Source of the DNA: Saturnia japonica
Lineage: Eukaryota > Arthropoda > Insecta > Lepidoptera > Saturniidae
Length of the DNA stretch: 64,000 bases
NCBI GenBank assembly: GCA_033032175.1
Contig: CM065323.1
Coordinates: 12,276,001-12,340,000 of the forward strand
Direction: 5' to 3'
This document shows, in pieces, positions 45,182-56,070 of this stretch (positions are counted from its first letter, which is position 1; the number at the start of each line of letters is the position of its first letter). The notes beneath the pieces were generated by a model. It searched no databases and had not been told where the DNA came from. It saw nothing but the letters and a program-made list of their open reading frames with translations. The position numbers were made by a program, and so were the translations under genes.

Positions 45182-47406
45182 ATGTCTGGGAGACAAATAT
45201 TCAGTGAGTCGGAGAAGCTGTGTTTCGTACTCATATAAAACCTTATTATCAATACTCGACGGGACTGGCAAACGCAGCTGACAGCTGTCATGCTTTATGT
45301 ACTCGTCGAATATTGGAGCTCTTATCGCGAGGCACGCAACAAGAATCGCTGTGCAAAACCGAATCTGAATTCGTATGGTGACCTGAATCGTGTCGGTGGA
45401 TATCATCGCAAGTGTTGGAGCAGTCCAAGGTACGTGAGAGCATTGTATTTGTTCCAGTGCTATCTAGTTTTTGAACATCGTTTTTTACCGTATCGAAATT
45501 ACCCAGTGTAGCTAAGCCACCGCTATTTCGGTTCGGTGCGGATGCTACAAGCTGTGTCTACAAGAATTAATTATAAAATATAAATTGAATTTAGGCTCAA
45601 CAATAGCCGCCGGTAATACTACTGTAAAAAACTGGCTTGGGCACACTTATTGGAGAAGTACAACTCAATTGAAAAGAATTGTAAGGTAAGTTATCATAAT
45701 ATATAATTATAAACTACTTACAACGTAATTTTGCCGATTATAATTCGCGTTGCCTGTTATAAATTTTTGTTTGGTAAAAGTTTGTTTCTGCCAAGCATGG
45801 TATTTTTTTTAGGAGTAGATAGTATATTGTTGTTCATCAATGATAACCTCTTTAGAGTAGTTTTGCTTTTGAACTTTTTTGTGTAAAAAAATTAAACTTT
45901 TAATTAAACAATAAATTTTCTAAATTTTAGAGAACTGAATCGCAGATGAAAAGAAGTGCTGGGATATCCTAAAGAGCCGTAAGAAAGCGCTTCTAGCCCA
46001 AGAGAAAAAAGAGCGCATGAGGACAGGGGGAGGGTCATTCAATCCCAAGCCAGGGCCTTCAAAACAGGACCCCATGCTTGTTGATGAGGCTTTGATAGAA
46101 TCAACTGATGTAGAACTGAAATATGTGATTGATAGTCACAATTTACCGGCTGATACCCCTCAAGGTATATATCTGATTCTGTATTTATAAGAACCAAGAC
46201 AAATAAATGCTTATTTTTCATATTTTGTTTTTTAGAAACATCACATCACAATGATCCTCTCTCATCAGAGACTGCCTCAATGTGTACTGATCCACAATCA
46301 CAATTATATACTGTGATAGAAATGGACTCAGGACCTGAACTAGAAAGAGGTAACTGATTGATTATAGGATTTATGTATTAAATTTCATATATTTCCCCTT
46401 TTATTCACAAGTAATAACCGCCTACAACGTCATATGAGTTAATTACAATTGTCTATATAAGTTTTTTATCTGTGAAATATTTTTTAAATCTGATCAGATA
46501 GTTTCAGAGATTACCTTCTACAAACAAGCAAACTTTATATAATAATAGTATACATGTTTATTGTTTCATTTTAAAACGGTGAATAATATCATTGACTTAA
46601 ATGATGTATGTAACATCAGTATGTTACTTTGATACAATATTGTATTATATTGTGGATTGTATGTAGCATACATAAAATGACTTCTGTTTTATAATTTGAT
46701 AGGTAACCATGGACAATCTAGGTCTCGTCACACTGATTACAGTACAAGTGGGCGACATACATCAGGTAACTATTTAAGGTGCATGCTTTAAAGTCCCATG
46801 TAATAAAAAATGAGCATATTTTTATTTTTAAACAGTATAATATATTGGAAATAAATACATTATCTTTGGTTGACTTGTTATACCTATATGTTAATAACAA
46901 GGCTAGTCTACTTATAAAATATACTAGCTCAGTCAAGAATTTTATGTAAACTTTTTTAGACAAGATATATTTTATTTTTAAAAAAATTGATGTTTTTTAT
47001 ATGTGAAGTAGATAGAAGTGTTTTACCCTTGTTATAACTAACACACAAAACATAATGAATAAAACACCTCTGTTGCCTTTTAATAATCTAGTACCTAGGT
47101 ATAATTGTTACCTATTATAAATTAAAATTAAATAATATATACTTTTTATTTTGTCTAGGGACTGCTAAAAATATTAAAGCCAAAGTTATTGATGAAGAGT
47201 TCCGGATCCGGAAACATAATTATGAAAGGATACAAGAGAGGGAAGAAGAGCTGCACAGGCTAATTATGGAAGAAAAACAGTGGATGTTAAAAACAGCAAA
47301 GGAGATATTTAAAAGGGCTGAAATAGAACGAAGAAATGCAGAAGAAATTCTACGCTGCAATCAAGCCAAAAGAGAAGAAATAGAGTTGTTATTAAAAAAA
47401 AAATGA
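45182..47406 (+). pseudogene. Myb/SANT-like DNA-binding protein, multi-exon, broken
   Basis: A possible first exon at 45182 reads MSGRQIFSESEKLCFVLI before a stop. An exon at 45598-45686 has SANT-like residues split between two frames (KKLAWAHLLEKYNS; TTQLKRIV) and a gtaagt donor. The exon from 45931 reads RTESQMK, then in the next frame KCWDILKSRKKALLAQEKKE and MRTGGGSFNPKPGPS, the TGGG hinge of this family. It is followed by exons at about 46237-46349 and 46705-46765 and a last exon at 47160-47406 with a 80-residue Glu/Arg coiled coil ending in KKK, and AATAAA shortly after. It resembles the Harbinger Myb-like partner, but no transposase is adjacent. Host or transposon origin is open. Confidence 0.6.
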
Positions 47407-47565
47407 ATTATACTAAACCTTAATAAACCATTTGTTTCATTGAACCAGTGATTAAAGTTTTGAGTTGAAACATTGGGTGTGATATTCTGTAATTGACTTT
47501 ATTATATCAATGAAACCAACTTTGGTCATTATTATGTAAAACCACTTTTCATGAAACCATGATTA

Positions 47566-49612
47566 GGGGGAGACGGGGTACAATGATACAAGGGGCACCT
47601 AGATACACCAAACGAATTTCATAATCGATTAAATAAATCCTAGTGGTGACATCACTAAATTGTGTCTTTAAATGAGTGAACGCGACCGCTGTGATTGCGC
47701 CGACAGCCAGTTAGCCGCTGGTAGTTGACAAGACTAAACGTGTTTCGACTGCAGCCAACTAAAAAAATACGTGGAATATTAAAGTGTTCCAGCGATCTTC
47801 TGTGCCATCTTGTGATGATCTAAATATATCAAAGGTAAGTTAGGATATGGAGTTTTAAGAAATTCGTTCATTTTTTTAAATAAACAATTTGCTTATATTA
47901 ATAAAATTTATTTTTTTGAAAAATTCCGTTGAGGTACTTTGATACAGTAAGTAAGAGGCACATTGATACGCACCATTGTGCCCCGTTATTGTATTGAGGT
48001 GCCCCATTATTATATTAAGGTGCCCCAATATAATATACAGATTTCAGAAAAATAAAATTTGTTGTCATCAGGAAACATGATGCGGACGTATAAGCCGAAA
48101 ACCGAAAGACGTAATTTAGATGAGGATAAGATCAAGACTGCCGTATCAGAAGTTACATCAAGGGTATTATCTATACGAAAAGCGGCTGAGCGGAAAAGAT
48201 TATGAGGAAAATCAAGCATCATCTTCCATTTTATATGGATCAAAATATACAGTTGCTCAGGTATTTACAACACAACAAGAGAAAGTTTTCTCGGAATATT
48301 TATTGACATGCAGCAAAATGCATTACGGATTATCCTTGCAGCAACTTTTATCATTAGCGTTTGAGTACCCAAAATATATAGGGTGCAAATACCCAGAATC
48401 TTGGAAAAAAATTAACGTGCCGGAAAAGATTGGGCAGCAGGATTCAGAAACAGGAACAAGGAGCTTAGTCTAAGAAAGCCTGAAAATACAAGCGTAGCAA
48501 GAAGTTTTGCATTTAATAAAACAGCGGTGACTGAGTTTCTTGACAATTATGAGCGTGTAATGTTACGCCATAAATGTACGCCGGACCGAATAATAAATTT
48601 GGATGAAACAGGTTAAAATACGGTCCTACCTACGCCTAAAACTTTGCCTGAAAAGAAACAGAAGCAAGTAGGACAAATTGTGTCCGCGGAACGTGGAGAA
48701 CTAGTTACATTTTGTGGAATAGTAACAGCAACAGGTGTTGCTCTTCCTCCTGTTTATGTTTTTCCTCGTGTTCATTTTAAAGACCCATTTTTAAATGGTG
48801 CACCAGAAGGCAGTCTTGACTTAGCAAATAGGAGTGGTTGCATGACAGCTGAATTGTACATTCAAGTTCTTCAACATATTCAACGACAAACTTCGTGTAC
48901 TAAAGATAACCCAATATTAATTATTTGTGACAACCACGAGTCACACATTTCTATTGAAGCCGTCAACTATTGTCGTGACAATGGAATTATCTATCTGTCT
49001 TTGCCACCACACACGTCACACAAATTACAACCGTTGGACATCAGCGTTTTTGGTCCGTTTAAAGGCAAACTGAAAATAGCGTTCAACGATTGGCATATTC
49101 GAAATATTGGAAAGACTTTATCTATATACAATATAGCAGAACTTTCAAAATCGGCTTTCCTGGAATCTTTTACACCCAAAAACATCACAAGTGGCTTTTC
49201 ACAACCAGGAATTTGGCCATTTAACAGGCTTGTATTTGGGGACGATGATTTTGCACCTATAGAAATTTTTAGTGGGAGTTTCCAAGAACAAAGTTATGAA
49301 AATAGGCAGGAAATAGATTTTGTGGAACTGGAAAAAAGTAAAAATGATGAAGTTATTGATGAAAGTTGTGACAGATATGAGAAACTAGCAGACCGAACCG
49401 ACCCTTTAGACGACCAAGCGGATATTGCTGCCTCTGCGAAAGTTGTGCCAAATTCCAACATTTTATCGCTTCCAAACATTGTTCCATCAAGCCTTCAGAC
49501 TAATATAATATCTCCAGCAGCAGTAAGACCGTATCCGAAAAAGGTTTTCATTAAAAAAAACATTTCAAAAAGGCAGAGAAATGGGAAAATCACGAATTTA
49601 TACTGACACGAG
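47566..49612 (+). mobile_element. pogo-type DNA transposon, 3' end replaced by a Gypsy LTR
   Basis: A TA at 47564-47565 precedes GGGGGAGACGGGGTACAATG, a G-rich end typical of this group. A 5' untranslated intron (gtaagt at 47836) precedes the transposase at 48076. The transposase frame reaches YTDT at 49612, and the next base starts a Gypsy LTR. No matching C-rich 3' end follows, so it was cut by the LTR element. Confidence 0.78.
47978..48038 (+). repeat. Three tandem units of about 21 bases
   Basis: Units start at 47978, 47999 and 48020, each beginning GTGCCCC followed by an ATT/ATA stretch. They lie in the pogo 5' leader and echo the GGGGCAC found near the transposon end at 47605. Confidence 0.7.
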
Positions 49613-49618
49613 TTACGT
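48076..49618 (+). pseudogene. pogo-type transposase (psq HTH, CENP-B-like HTH, DDE_1)
   Basis: The first frame from ATG 48076 reads MMRTYKPKTERRNLDEDKIK and RVLSIRKAAERKR, the pipsqueak-type helix-turn-helix start, then stops. Shifted frame 48216-48473 continues with YTVAQVFTTQQEKVFSEYLL (HTH_Tnp_Tc5 region). A third frame carries SVARSFAFNKTAVTEFLDNY and RIINLDETG up to a TAA at about 48614. The frame 48644-49606 is then open for 320 codons: VTFCGIVTATG, IICDNHESHIS, LPPHTSHKLQPLDISVFGPF, all DDE_1 landmarks. A last frameshift occurs near 49585. Confidence 0.88.
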
Positions 49619-49893
49619 CACCGTAATGATACGTGAGGTATCATTCCAATGCGTTCTCACGCATCTCATTACCACCTAATTAGCCATTAAGCATCTTCCA
49701 TGTAAGAAATAACAATAAGCTATTTTAAAACTGTAATCATGTAGATTAAGGTTAGGTTAAGTTTCCTTTCAATTGTTTCACAAGATATATAAACCTTTGT
49801 AAACAAAATAAAGACAGTCTTGTTCTGCTATCCTCGTGTGTAACACTTCATTTGTGTTTTCAAAAAGCCTTTGGCTACCGCCTACAACCTAAC
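49613..49893 (+). repeat. Gypsy element 1, 5' LTR
   Basis: Starts AGTTACGTCACC at the break in the pogo gene and ends CTACAACCTAACT, an inverted AGTTA/TAACT pair as in several insect Gypsy LTRs. It contains TATATAAACC and AATAAAGACAG, a TATA-like and a polyadenylation-like signal in the expected order. About 281 bases. The 3' LTR is not in the window. Confidence 0.65.
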
Positions 49894-49907
49894 TGGCGCA
49901 GTCGGTA
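49893..49907 (+). promoter_or_regulatory. Primer-binding site of Gypsy element 1
   Basis: TGGCGCAGTCGGTAG directly follows the LTR. This matches the primer-binding site used by many insect Gypsy elements (17.6/297 type, tRNA-Ser). Confidence 0.75.
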
Positions 49908-50247
49908 GTTCGTGTCTAGTGGTCAGTGAATCAAACAAGAAACAGCTGACACAATTGAATCCAGCTATCAAGAGTTCCTGTCAAAATCCGGGGAAGATAC
50001 AGTGGTTCAACGGGCGCGATAGCAAAAAACAACCTACAGTGGGTCCAGGCTCGAGGCGACACATTAAGGAAAAGAAAAGCAGTAGGCTCATCTTCAAGCC
50101 TTACATCGGCATGCCCGTGGGGTAAGCATACATTCTGTTGTCTCCCGAGTTTCTTTTTATCTTTCCTTTCCAGACACCTATTGAATATTTAGTGTGTTTC
50201 CATTATAAAGTTTTTTCATTGACATAAATACAACCTCAGTGGATAAA

Positions 50248-50583
50248 ATGGCCACAGACAAAAACTTAGTAGATGATAAAAAGAAAATAATAACAAGATC
50301 AATTGAGATCAACTATAAAACATTAGCGTCGCTGTTACCCTCATATGATGGGAACAGATTGACACTAACATGCTACCTAGAAAGTGTAGACAATATTTTT
50401 GAAACAATAACAAATAAGGATGATCCTTACGTCGCATGTTTAATTAGAAACAAATTAATTGGAAAAGCGATTGAAGCCCTCTCCCAAACAACTGGAATAA
50501 AAACATGGCACCAGATAAAATCAGTTTTGCAAAGCAGATACAGGGAATATAGAACTGAAAATCAACTGATTAGGGAATTAATA
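50248..50583 (+). pseudogene. Gypsy element 1 gag, N-terminal part, interrupted by mariner
   Basis: The ATG at 50248 (MATDKNLVDDKKK) follows a 340-base leader. The frame contains LLPSYDGNRLTLTCYLESVD and NKLIGKAIEALSQ, the capsid-like gag pattern of insect Gypsy elements with a polar N-terminal helix. At 50584 a mariner interrupts it. About 20 more gag bases appear to remain at 51860-51879 before the second Gypsy LTR. Protease, pol and the other LTR are missing. Confidence 0.72.
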
Positions 50584-51857
50584 TATAGGAGTACACATAA
50601 GTTTCCGTCGTTTTATTGCAGATGGCGCGGCACGGAGTTTCGGTTAGCTTTCGCAGATGATAACCGGCTTAAAAAATAGTTTGGACATTCAAGAACAACA
50701 TAACCTATTAATATCATTGATTTTATATTGGTAAAATATAATTTTTATAAGTTGAAAATGTCAAAATTTGAGCCAAGTAAGCGTCATTTGCGGGAAATAT
50801 TAGTTTACTTCTTTAATTTAAAGAAATCTGCTGCTGAGGCGCATCAATTGCTCGTAGAAGCATATGATGAGGGTGCTTTGAGTGAGAGAACGTGTCGAGA
50901 GTGGTTTCAAAAGTTTAAAAACGGTGATTTCGACGTAGAAGACAAAGATCGCAGTGGAAGGTCAAAATCTTACGAGGATGCAGAATTGGAGGAAGATTCA
51001 TCTCAAACACAAAAAGAACTTACTCTAACATTAGAAGTCACTCAGCAAGCAGTCTCACATCGTTTAAAATCATTAGGAACGATTCATAAACAAGGAAATT
51101 GGGTTCCGTACGAATTAAAGCCGAGAGATATTGAACGCCGATTATGCTTAAGTGAAATGCTGCTAGCTAGACATAAAAAAAGGGTTTTTTACATCGTATC
51201 GTAACTGGTGATGAGAAGTGGATACATTATGACAATCCAAAAAGAAGAAAATCATGGGGATTACCTGGCCACGCGTCAACATAACAGCAAAACCGAATAT
51301 TCACGGAAAAAAACTTATGCTGTGTATTTGGTGGGATCAGCTAGGTGTAGTGTATTATGAGTTGCTTAATCCGACCGAACCAATTACTGGAGCCCTCTAT
51401 CGAACGCAATTGATGAGATTGAGCCGAGCTCTGAAGGAAAAACGCCCTCAATACTATTCTAGACACGAAAAAATTATTCTTCTGCATGACAATGCTCGTC
51501 CATATGTTGCGGCTCCCGTGAAAAAGTACTTGGAAACACTTGATTGGGAAGTGTTACCCCACCCGCCATATTCACCAAACATTGCACCGTCCGATTATCA
51601 CCTGTTCCGGTCCATGGCACATGTTCTGACGGCGCAGCGGTTCACATCTTATGAGGATACCAAAAATTGGGTTGATTCGTGGATAGCCTCAAAAGACAAG
51701 AAGTTCTTCAGACGTGGGATTCAAATGCTGCCTGAGAGATGGGAAAAAGTGGTTGCAAGTGATGGGCAATATTTTAAATAAATTTATATTACCGTTCTTC
51801 TATAATAAATATTTAATTTGTGTTAAAAAACGGCGGAAACTTATTTGTACTCCTATA
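50584..51857 (+). mobile_element. mariner transposon
   Basis: 1,274 bases flanked by TA duplications at 50582-50583 and 51858-51859. Inverted ends start TATAGGAGTACA, continue with ATAAGTTTCCG and differ at a few positions (CACATAAG against CAAATAAG, CGTCG against CGCCG). It lies in the gag gene of Gypsy element 1. Confidence 0.92.
50758..51781 (+). pseudogene. mariner transposase, mauritiana-like, one visible frameshift
   Basis: The ATG at 50758 (MSKFEPSKRHLREILVYFF) opens the HTH domain (TCREWFQKFKNGDFDVEDKD, QAVSHRLKSLG). A frameshift in an A/G run near 51180 ends the first ORF. The next frame, open across the join as GDEKWIHYDNPKRRKS, contains the first catalytic Asp. Frame 51254-51781 carries LCIWWDQLGVVYYELL, the second Asp in LLHDNARPYV and the third in NIAPSDYHLF, with 34 residues between them, the DD34D spacing of mariner. 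It ends LPERWEKVVASDGQYFK, complete in length. SPN replaces the usual SPD. Confidence 0.92.
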
Positions 51858-51879
51858 TATTATTAGAGAAAGAAAGTAA

Positions 51880-52012
51880 TGTAACATAAACAAACGACGC
51901 ATGCGCGCACACTCCGAGCCCCGGCTTGTCCGCCATGTTTAACCAGCACACCGACGCACACATACGAAGCGTCGCGCGTTATAAAGCCGAGCGCTACGGC
52001 CTACAGAGTCAG
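51880..52012 (+). repeat. Gypsy element 2, 5' LTR, first part
   Basis: Starts TGTAACATAAACAAACG and ends TACAGAGTCAG. It matches 59610-59742, with one difference seen (TTGTCC against TTGACC). TATAAAGC at 51981 is a probable TATA-like signal. Confidence 0.93.
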
Positions 52013-52165
52013 GAGTGCCCGGTCCCGACGTGTACGGAGCACCCAGTCCGCGATTCACGGGGTGGAATGTGATTTCGCCTCGTGGTATTGTAAACCACTG
52101 AGTATCCCTACTGCTCACACCCGCACCGTCTAAAAAGTGATTTCCCTCCTTGCCACTGTGACGCC

Positions 52166-54259
52166 ATGTCCAACGGCAGGGAGTCTAAAGGCCCTTCTAA
52201 GGGCCACACAGCATCCAAAGGCCCTTCTTAGGGCCACCTACAGTCGGAAAACCAACGAAACCAGCAAAACCACCCGGACGCCCAGACTATGCCTCGCAAC
52301 CTTAACAAGGACCGCCCAACGGACAAAACCAGTCAGCCAACCAGAACGCCGAGTCGCGCATCGCCGCTTACAGCGACGACAGCGCCACGGACAGTTCGCG
52401 AAACTGCTACTGGACCAATCACGCGATCGCCCACTGCGCCTCGAGTGGCGCCACCTACCCCCACCCTGGCAGGTGAAGATTATGAGCGCGATATTATCAC
52501 TTTGGCCAGACTGATAGGAACCGGTATCCTATCTGAAGGAATTTTAAGGTGGATGGCGCTGTACCTTAGGGTACAAGAAGCTGAAATTGAAAATACCTTG
52601 TTATCGCGAGACGACCTTGCAGGTCTGGACTTTGCGGCCGCCGGAGTGCTTGCGGTACCGGAAATCGCACCCAAAATGGCTATTAGAAGCCCAATCGCGC
52701 GTGCCGCCCGACGCAAACGCGAGGAAGATGACATGGAGGGGGGTAGATGTGCGAAGCGCCGCTCCCGCTCTTTCACTTGTACCGTATCGCCTATAAAGAT
52801 GGATTCCCCCCCCAAGCTGCAGTGCCACGGAGGGGAAAGTAATGAGCAGCCGCAACCTTTACCACAAATGGAAAAGAGAGCTGGGGTAGAAGGCATCAAA
52901 GCCAGCCCCGTGCCACATTTTTCAGCTGAAAAGAGACAAACCACACCACCGACCCCGGTGGTCAGGAAATGCCAATCCGCACAGCCGTCGGCGCAGGCAC
53001 CGGTTGCAGTAAAACCGGCACTCGCCAAATACGCGACGATTGCATCGCGATACATGAGTCCAATCAAGCCAAAGGATACGTGTCCACTTGTGATCCCGAA
53101 GCCGAAGCCTGTGGAGACACCGTCCCAGCCGCGGACGGTTAAAGACTCACAAGCTCTTTCGATTTCCAGTCAGGCACAGCAGACTACCGGTGTTCCCACA
53201 AAAACCGTAAGTAAAAGTGACAACAGATACCCGCCAATAGTTGTGGAGAAATTGCCACAATGGCATTTACACTTTACCGAGATAGCCAACCGACTGGGAC
53301 GAGCACCGAATGCGAGGCCCCTTGGGGAGGGTGTCCGATTCGTGCCCGAAGGCGAAAAGGAGTACCGTGTGGTGCAGCGATACCTCACGGATCTGAGTAA
53401 AACAGAACAGCTCTCTTGGTTCTCTTACTCGCTCCCGCAAGAAATTAGCCTGAAGGTCGCTATAAGGAGATTACCATCGGACACTGATGTTGAGCAAGTG
53501 AAAGCCGCCCTCGTGGAGAAGGGATATGAGGCAGAATATGTCAAAAATATACGGGCGCGCAGGGGACGCCCCGGTAGCGTATTCTTCGCTTCAATTAAGC
53601 GCGACAAGAAAACTATTGAGGCTATATATCAGATCGATGAGCTGCTACTGATACGAGGCATCAGGATAGAGGCCTGGCGCGGGAAGATTGCACCCGCCCA
53701 GTGCCACCATTGCCAACAGTTTCGGCATAGCTCGAAACAATGTCACAGGAAGCAGGCCTGCGTGAGGTGCGGTGGACCCCACTTCGCTAGGGACTGCGAC
53801 CGCCCGCGTGAAGAGCCTCCGACATGCGCCAACTGCGGGGGGCCCCACCCTGCTAACTTTACGCAGTGCCCAGTGCTGCGGAAGGAGGCACGCAACAAAC
53901 GCGCCGGCACAGTAGCCAAGACGGGGGTAAAGAATGCTTTGCCAAAAGGGCAGGAGCTACCGCGGCTGAATACCGTTGAGGAGTCGGCCCAAGGGTCGCT
54001 CATGACGCCGGCCAACAATCCGGTTAAGCAAGGAGACGGGGCCCAGCCCAAAACTAGACGCCGTAAAAAGAATAAGAAACTGGGAGGGCTGGCTCAAACA
54101 GAGAGCCGCCCGCCAGCACAAGTACCAACTTCACAACCGCAGCAGCCACCGATGATCGGTGTTGCTATGCAGGCCTTTGGAGACCTTCCGGGAGGCAATC
54201 CTCGCTGTGTTAACGGCTGGGGGGGGGGGGGGGGCAGGAATCTGCTCTGGGAGGCGTGA
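52166..54259 (+). pseudogene. Gag of non-LTR element A (PRE_C2HC and three zinc knuckles)
   Basis: The long open frame starts at ATG 52289; an in-frame ATG at 52166 is a likelier original start but a TAG at about 52229 follows it. The upstream part holds an imperfect duplication (AAAGGCCCTTCTAAGGGCCAC and the same with TTAGGG). The 656-codon frame has a long disordered basic and proline-rich half, then the PRE_C2HC domain (LKVAIRRLPSDTDVEQVKAAL), then CHHCQQFRHSSKQC, CVRCGGPHFARDC and CANCGGPHPANFTQC. It ends with a run of 16 G at 54219-54234 and RNLLWEA. In Jockey-clade elements this protein binds the element RNA and carries it to the nucleus. Confidence 0.9.
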
Positions 54260-54277
54260 TGAACATTTGCCACCAAG

Positions 54278-54478
54278 ATGGTTGATACGCCTCTCAGAGT
54301 GGTTCATTGGAACGCACAGTCATCAAACAAGAAGCACTTAGTGCATTTTCTGCGAATTCAACATGTCGACATCATTTTGGTGTCCGAGATCTGCCCACGA
54401 ACCAACGATAACTTCAAAATCCCGGGATCACCAGACCACCAGAGCAGTCATACCCTCGATGCAAGAGGAAGATTATGA
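54278..54478 (+). pseudogene. ORF2 start of non-LTR element A (APE endonuclease, truncated)
   Basis: The frame opens 18 bases after the gag stop with MVDTPLRVVHWNAQSSNKKH and DIILVSEICP. The WNA and SE residues are the first catalytic blocks of the apurinic-type endonuclease of non-LTR elements. It stops at 54478, after about 50 codons of homology. The sequence from about 54440 to 54690 does not continue the domain. The reverse transcriptase is absent. Confidence 0.8.
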
Positions 54479-54701
54479 AGCCTCATGCGCGCCAACTCGT
54501 CCGTGCACCCATGCCGGATTGAGAAAGCGCGGGAAAAGAGGAGAATTCACAGGCCTCAGCGTCAGTTACGCAAGGCTTTATTACAGAGACACGCCCGTTG
54601 TAGCGGGCGTCGAAGACAGTCACCCATAGAGGGCTACGCCCTAAAGCGGTTTTCCCACACACTATCAGTGCGTGAGATGATAATTTACGATACAGACTCA
54701 G

Positions 54702-54892
54702 TGCTGTTGCGTACGACGAAGCTTCCGCACCTAGTGGAACTAGCTGGACCAATAGCTCAATAGGGACTACGCATGCGAACAGAGGCGCTTCGTACATACG
54801 AACACTTTCTGGTCCGTGTCTTTGTACTGTGAGCATTGTTATGTGGTGTATCAATTAAAAAGTTTTTTTTTTTAAGTATCAAAGTCGTTTCA
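54702..54892 (+). repeat. Gypsy element 2, 5' LTR, second part
   Basis: Begins TGCTGTTGCGTACGACG and ends AAAGTCGTTTCA. It matches 63027-63216 with a few substitutions and a poly(T) length difference. Confidence 0.92.
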
Positions 54893-54902
54893 TCTGTTAT
54901 AC

Positions 54903-54919
54903 TGGCGAACAACGTGAGG
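54903..54919 (+). promoter_or_regulatory. Candidate primer-binding site of Gypsy element 2
   Basis: TGGCGAACAACGTGAGG lies ten bases after the LTR end and starts with TGG, as expected from pairing with a tRNA CCA end. The matching tRNA is not identified. Confidence 0.5.
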
Positions 54920-55006
54920 CCGACTACGACGTACATAACGAAGGCAGGAAGAGTTACTACGTATCCTGCTAAGAGTCAAAAAATTGTAAGCTGGACCAAG
55001 GCAGAC

Positions 55007-56070
55007 ATGACGACTTTAAGTGATGCACAACTGGCTCCCCTGATACATTCCATAACTTCTGCATCTACACGCAGGGTTCAATGGCTACTTGCACACATAC
55101 CTACGATGGATCCGGTGGCCAAGAAGACCAGGAAACTTTCGTTTCAGCAGTGAGCACTTTCAAAACTGTTGAAAATATTGCAGATACTGAAGCTTTGATG
55201 GGTATCCCACTTGTTTTGCACGGAGAAGCGGCTATATGGTGGCAAGGGGTAAAAGAAAACATCACAACTCGGAATAACTTTGTGCCACGATTGCGTAATG
55301 CATTTGCACCAAAGAAGCCTGCATACGTCCTATACAAGGAGATAATGTGTGAGGAGCAGCCGCCGAATCTGGCTACAGAGCGATTTGTTGCAAAGAAGAG
55401 GATGCTGTTTTCCATGCTGCCGCCACCAAATCACACGGAGACACAACAGATTGATATGATTTTTGGCCTTTTACATGTGAACATAAGAGGGCATATCGCA
55501 CGAAGTACGATATCTACCTTTGATAGTTTGATGGAAGTAGCACGGGGTATAGAAAATACCATAGAAGAAAAATCGACAAACCAACAACACCTACTCAATC
55601 AGCCAAAGCATTATAAAAAGTCGCGGTGTACCTTCTGCAGATTACTCGGACACACATTTAATGACTGTCGGAGAGGATTGAAACAGGAAAAACTACCCGG
55701 TCCATCTAAAGTAACTTCAATGGAGCCTGTCATTAAATCGGAAGCAGTTACTCAGATGCCGTCATCTTCGCAGCCAAGATTTTTCTGTTACGGTTGTGGC
55801 GCACCTGGAGTGATCAGATCAAATTGTACGACATGTTATGGTCGCCACCACTCCCAACCAGCATCATCTAACTTAGGATTTTGCACAGTAAACATTCAGT
55901 CGGACATAAAACAGAGGCCGGTCGTATTTATAAACATTTACGGAATGGAGGGTAGTGCTTACCTGGACACTGGAGCCAAACTGAGTGTTGCTTCATACGA
56001 TTTATATTGTAAACTTCGGGAGCTAGGGATGACGTTTGGTAAAAGAGATTGCCAATGTTACTCTTGCTGA
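55007..56070 (+). pseudogene. Gypsy element 2 gag and aspartic protease
   Basis: ATG 55007 opens MTTLSDAQLAPLIHSITSAS; a frameshift near 55080 moves to the frame 55081-56070. Capsid-like gag blocks are ALMGIPLVLHGEAAIWWQGV, RNAFAPKKPAYVLYKEI and IDMIFGLLHVNIRGHI. Two knuckles follow, CTFCRLLGHTFNDC (intact) and CYGCGAPGVIRSNC (Val in the His position). The protease site is AYLDTGAKLSVAS near 55957-55990. It ends at 56070 by a shift into the pol frame, which overlaps it by 35 bases. Gag folds of this type are Arc-like. Confidence 0.88.

Larger units (their letters stand above)
52013..54690 (+). mobile_element. Non-LTR retrotransposon A (Jockey-like), inserted in the 5' LTR, internally deleted
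   Basis: Flanked by an imperfect duplication of the LTR target: TACAGAGTCAG at 52002-52012 and TACAGACTCAG at 54691-54701. It holds a 5' leader, a full-length gag with three CCHC knuckles and the first 55 codons of an endonuclease ORF; nearly all of ORF2 is missing. There is no poly(A) at the 3' junction, unlike element B. Confidence 0.85.

Noticed and set aside
48120..48473. Single 117-codon ORF as a separate gene
   Set aside because: Its second half is the CENP-B-like region of the pogo transposase. Its first half is out of frame with the true psq domain, which starts at 48076.
52480..53067. 195-codon minus-strand frame opposite the element A gag
   Set aside because: Shadow frame in GC-rich coding sequence; no domain recognised.
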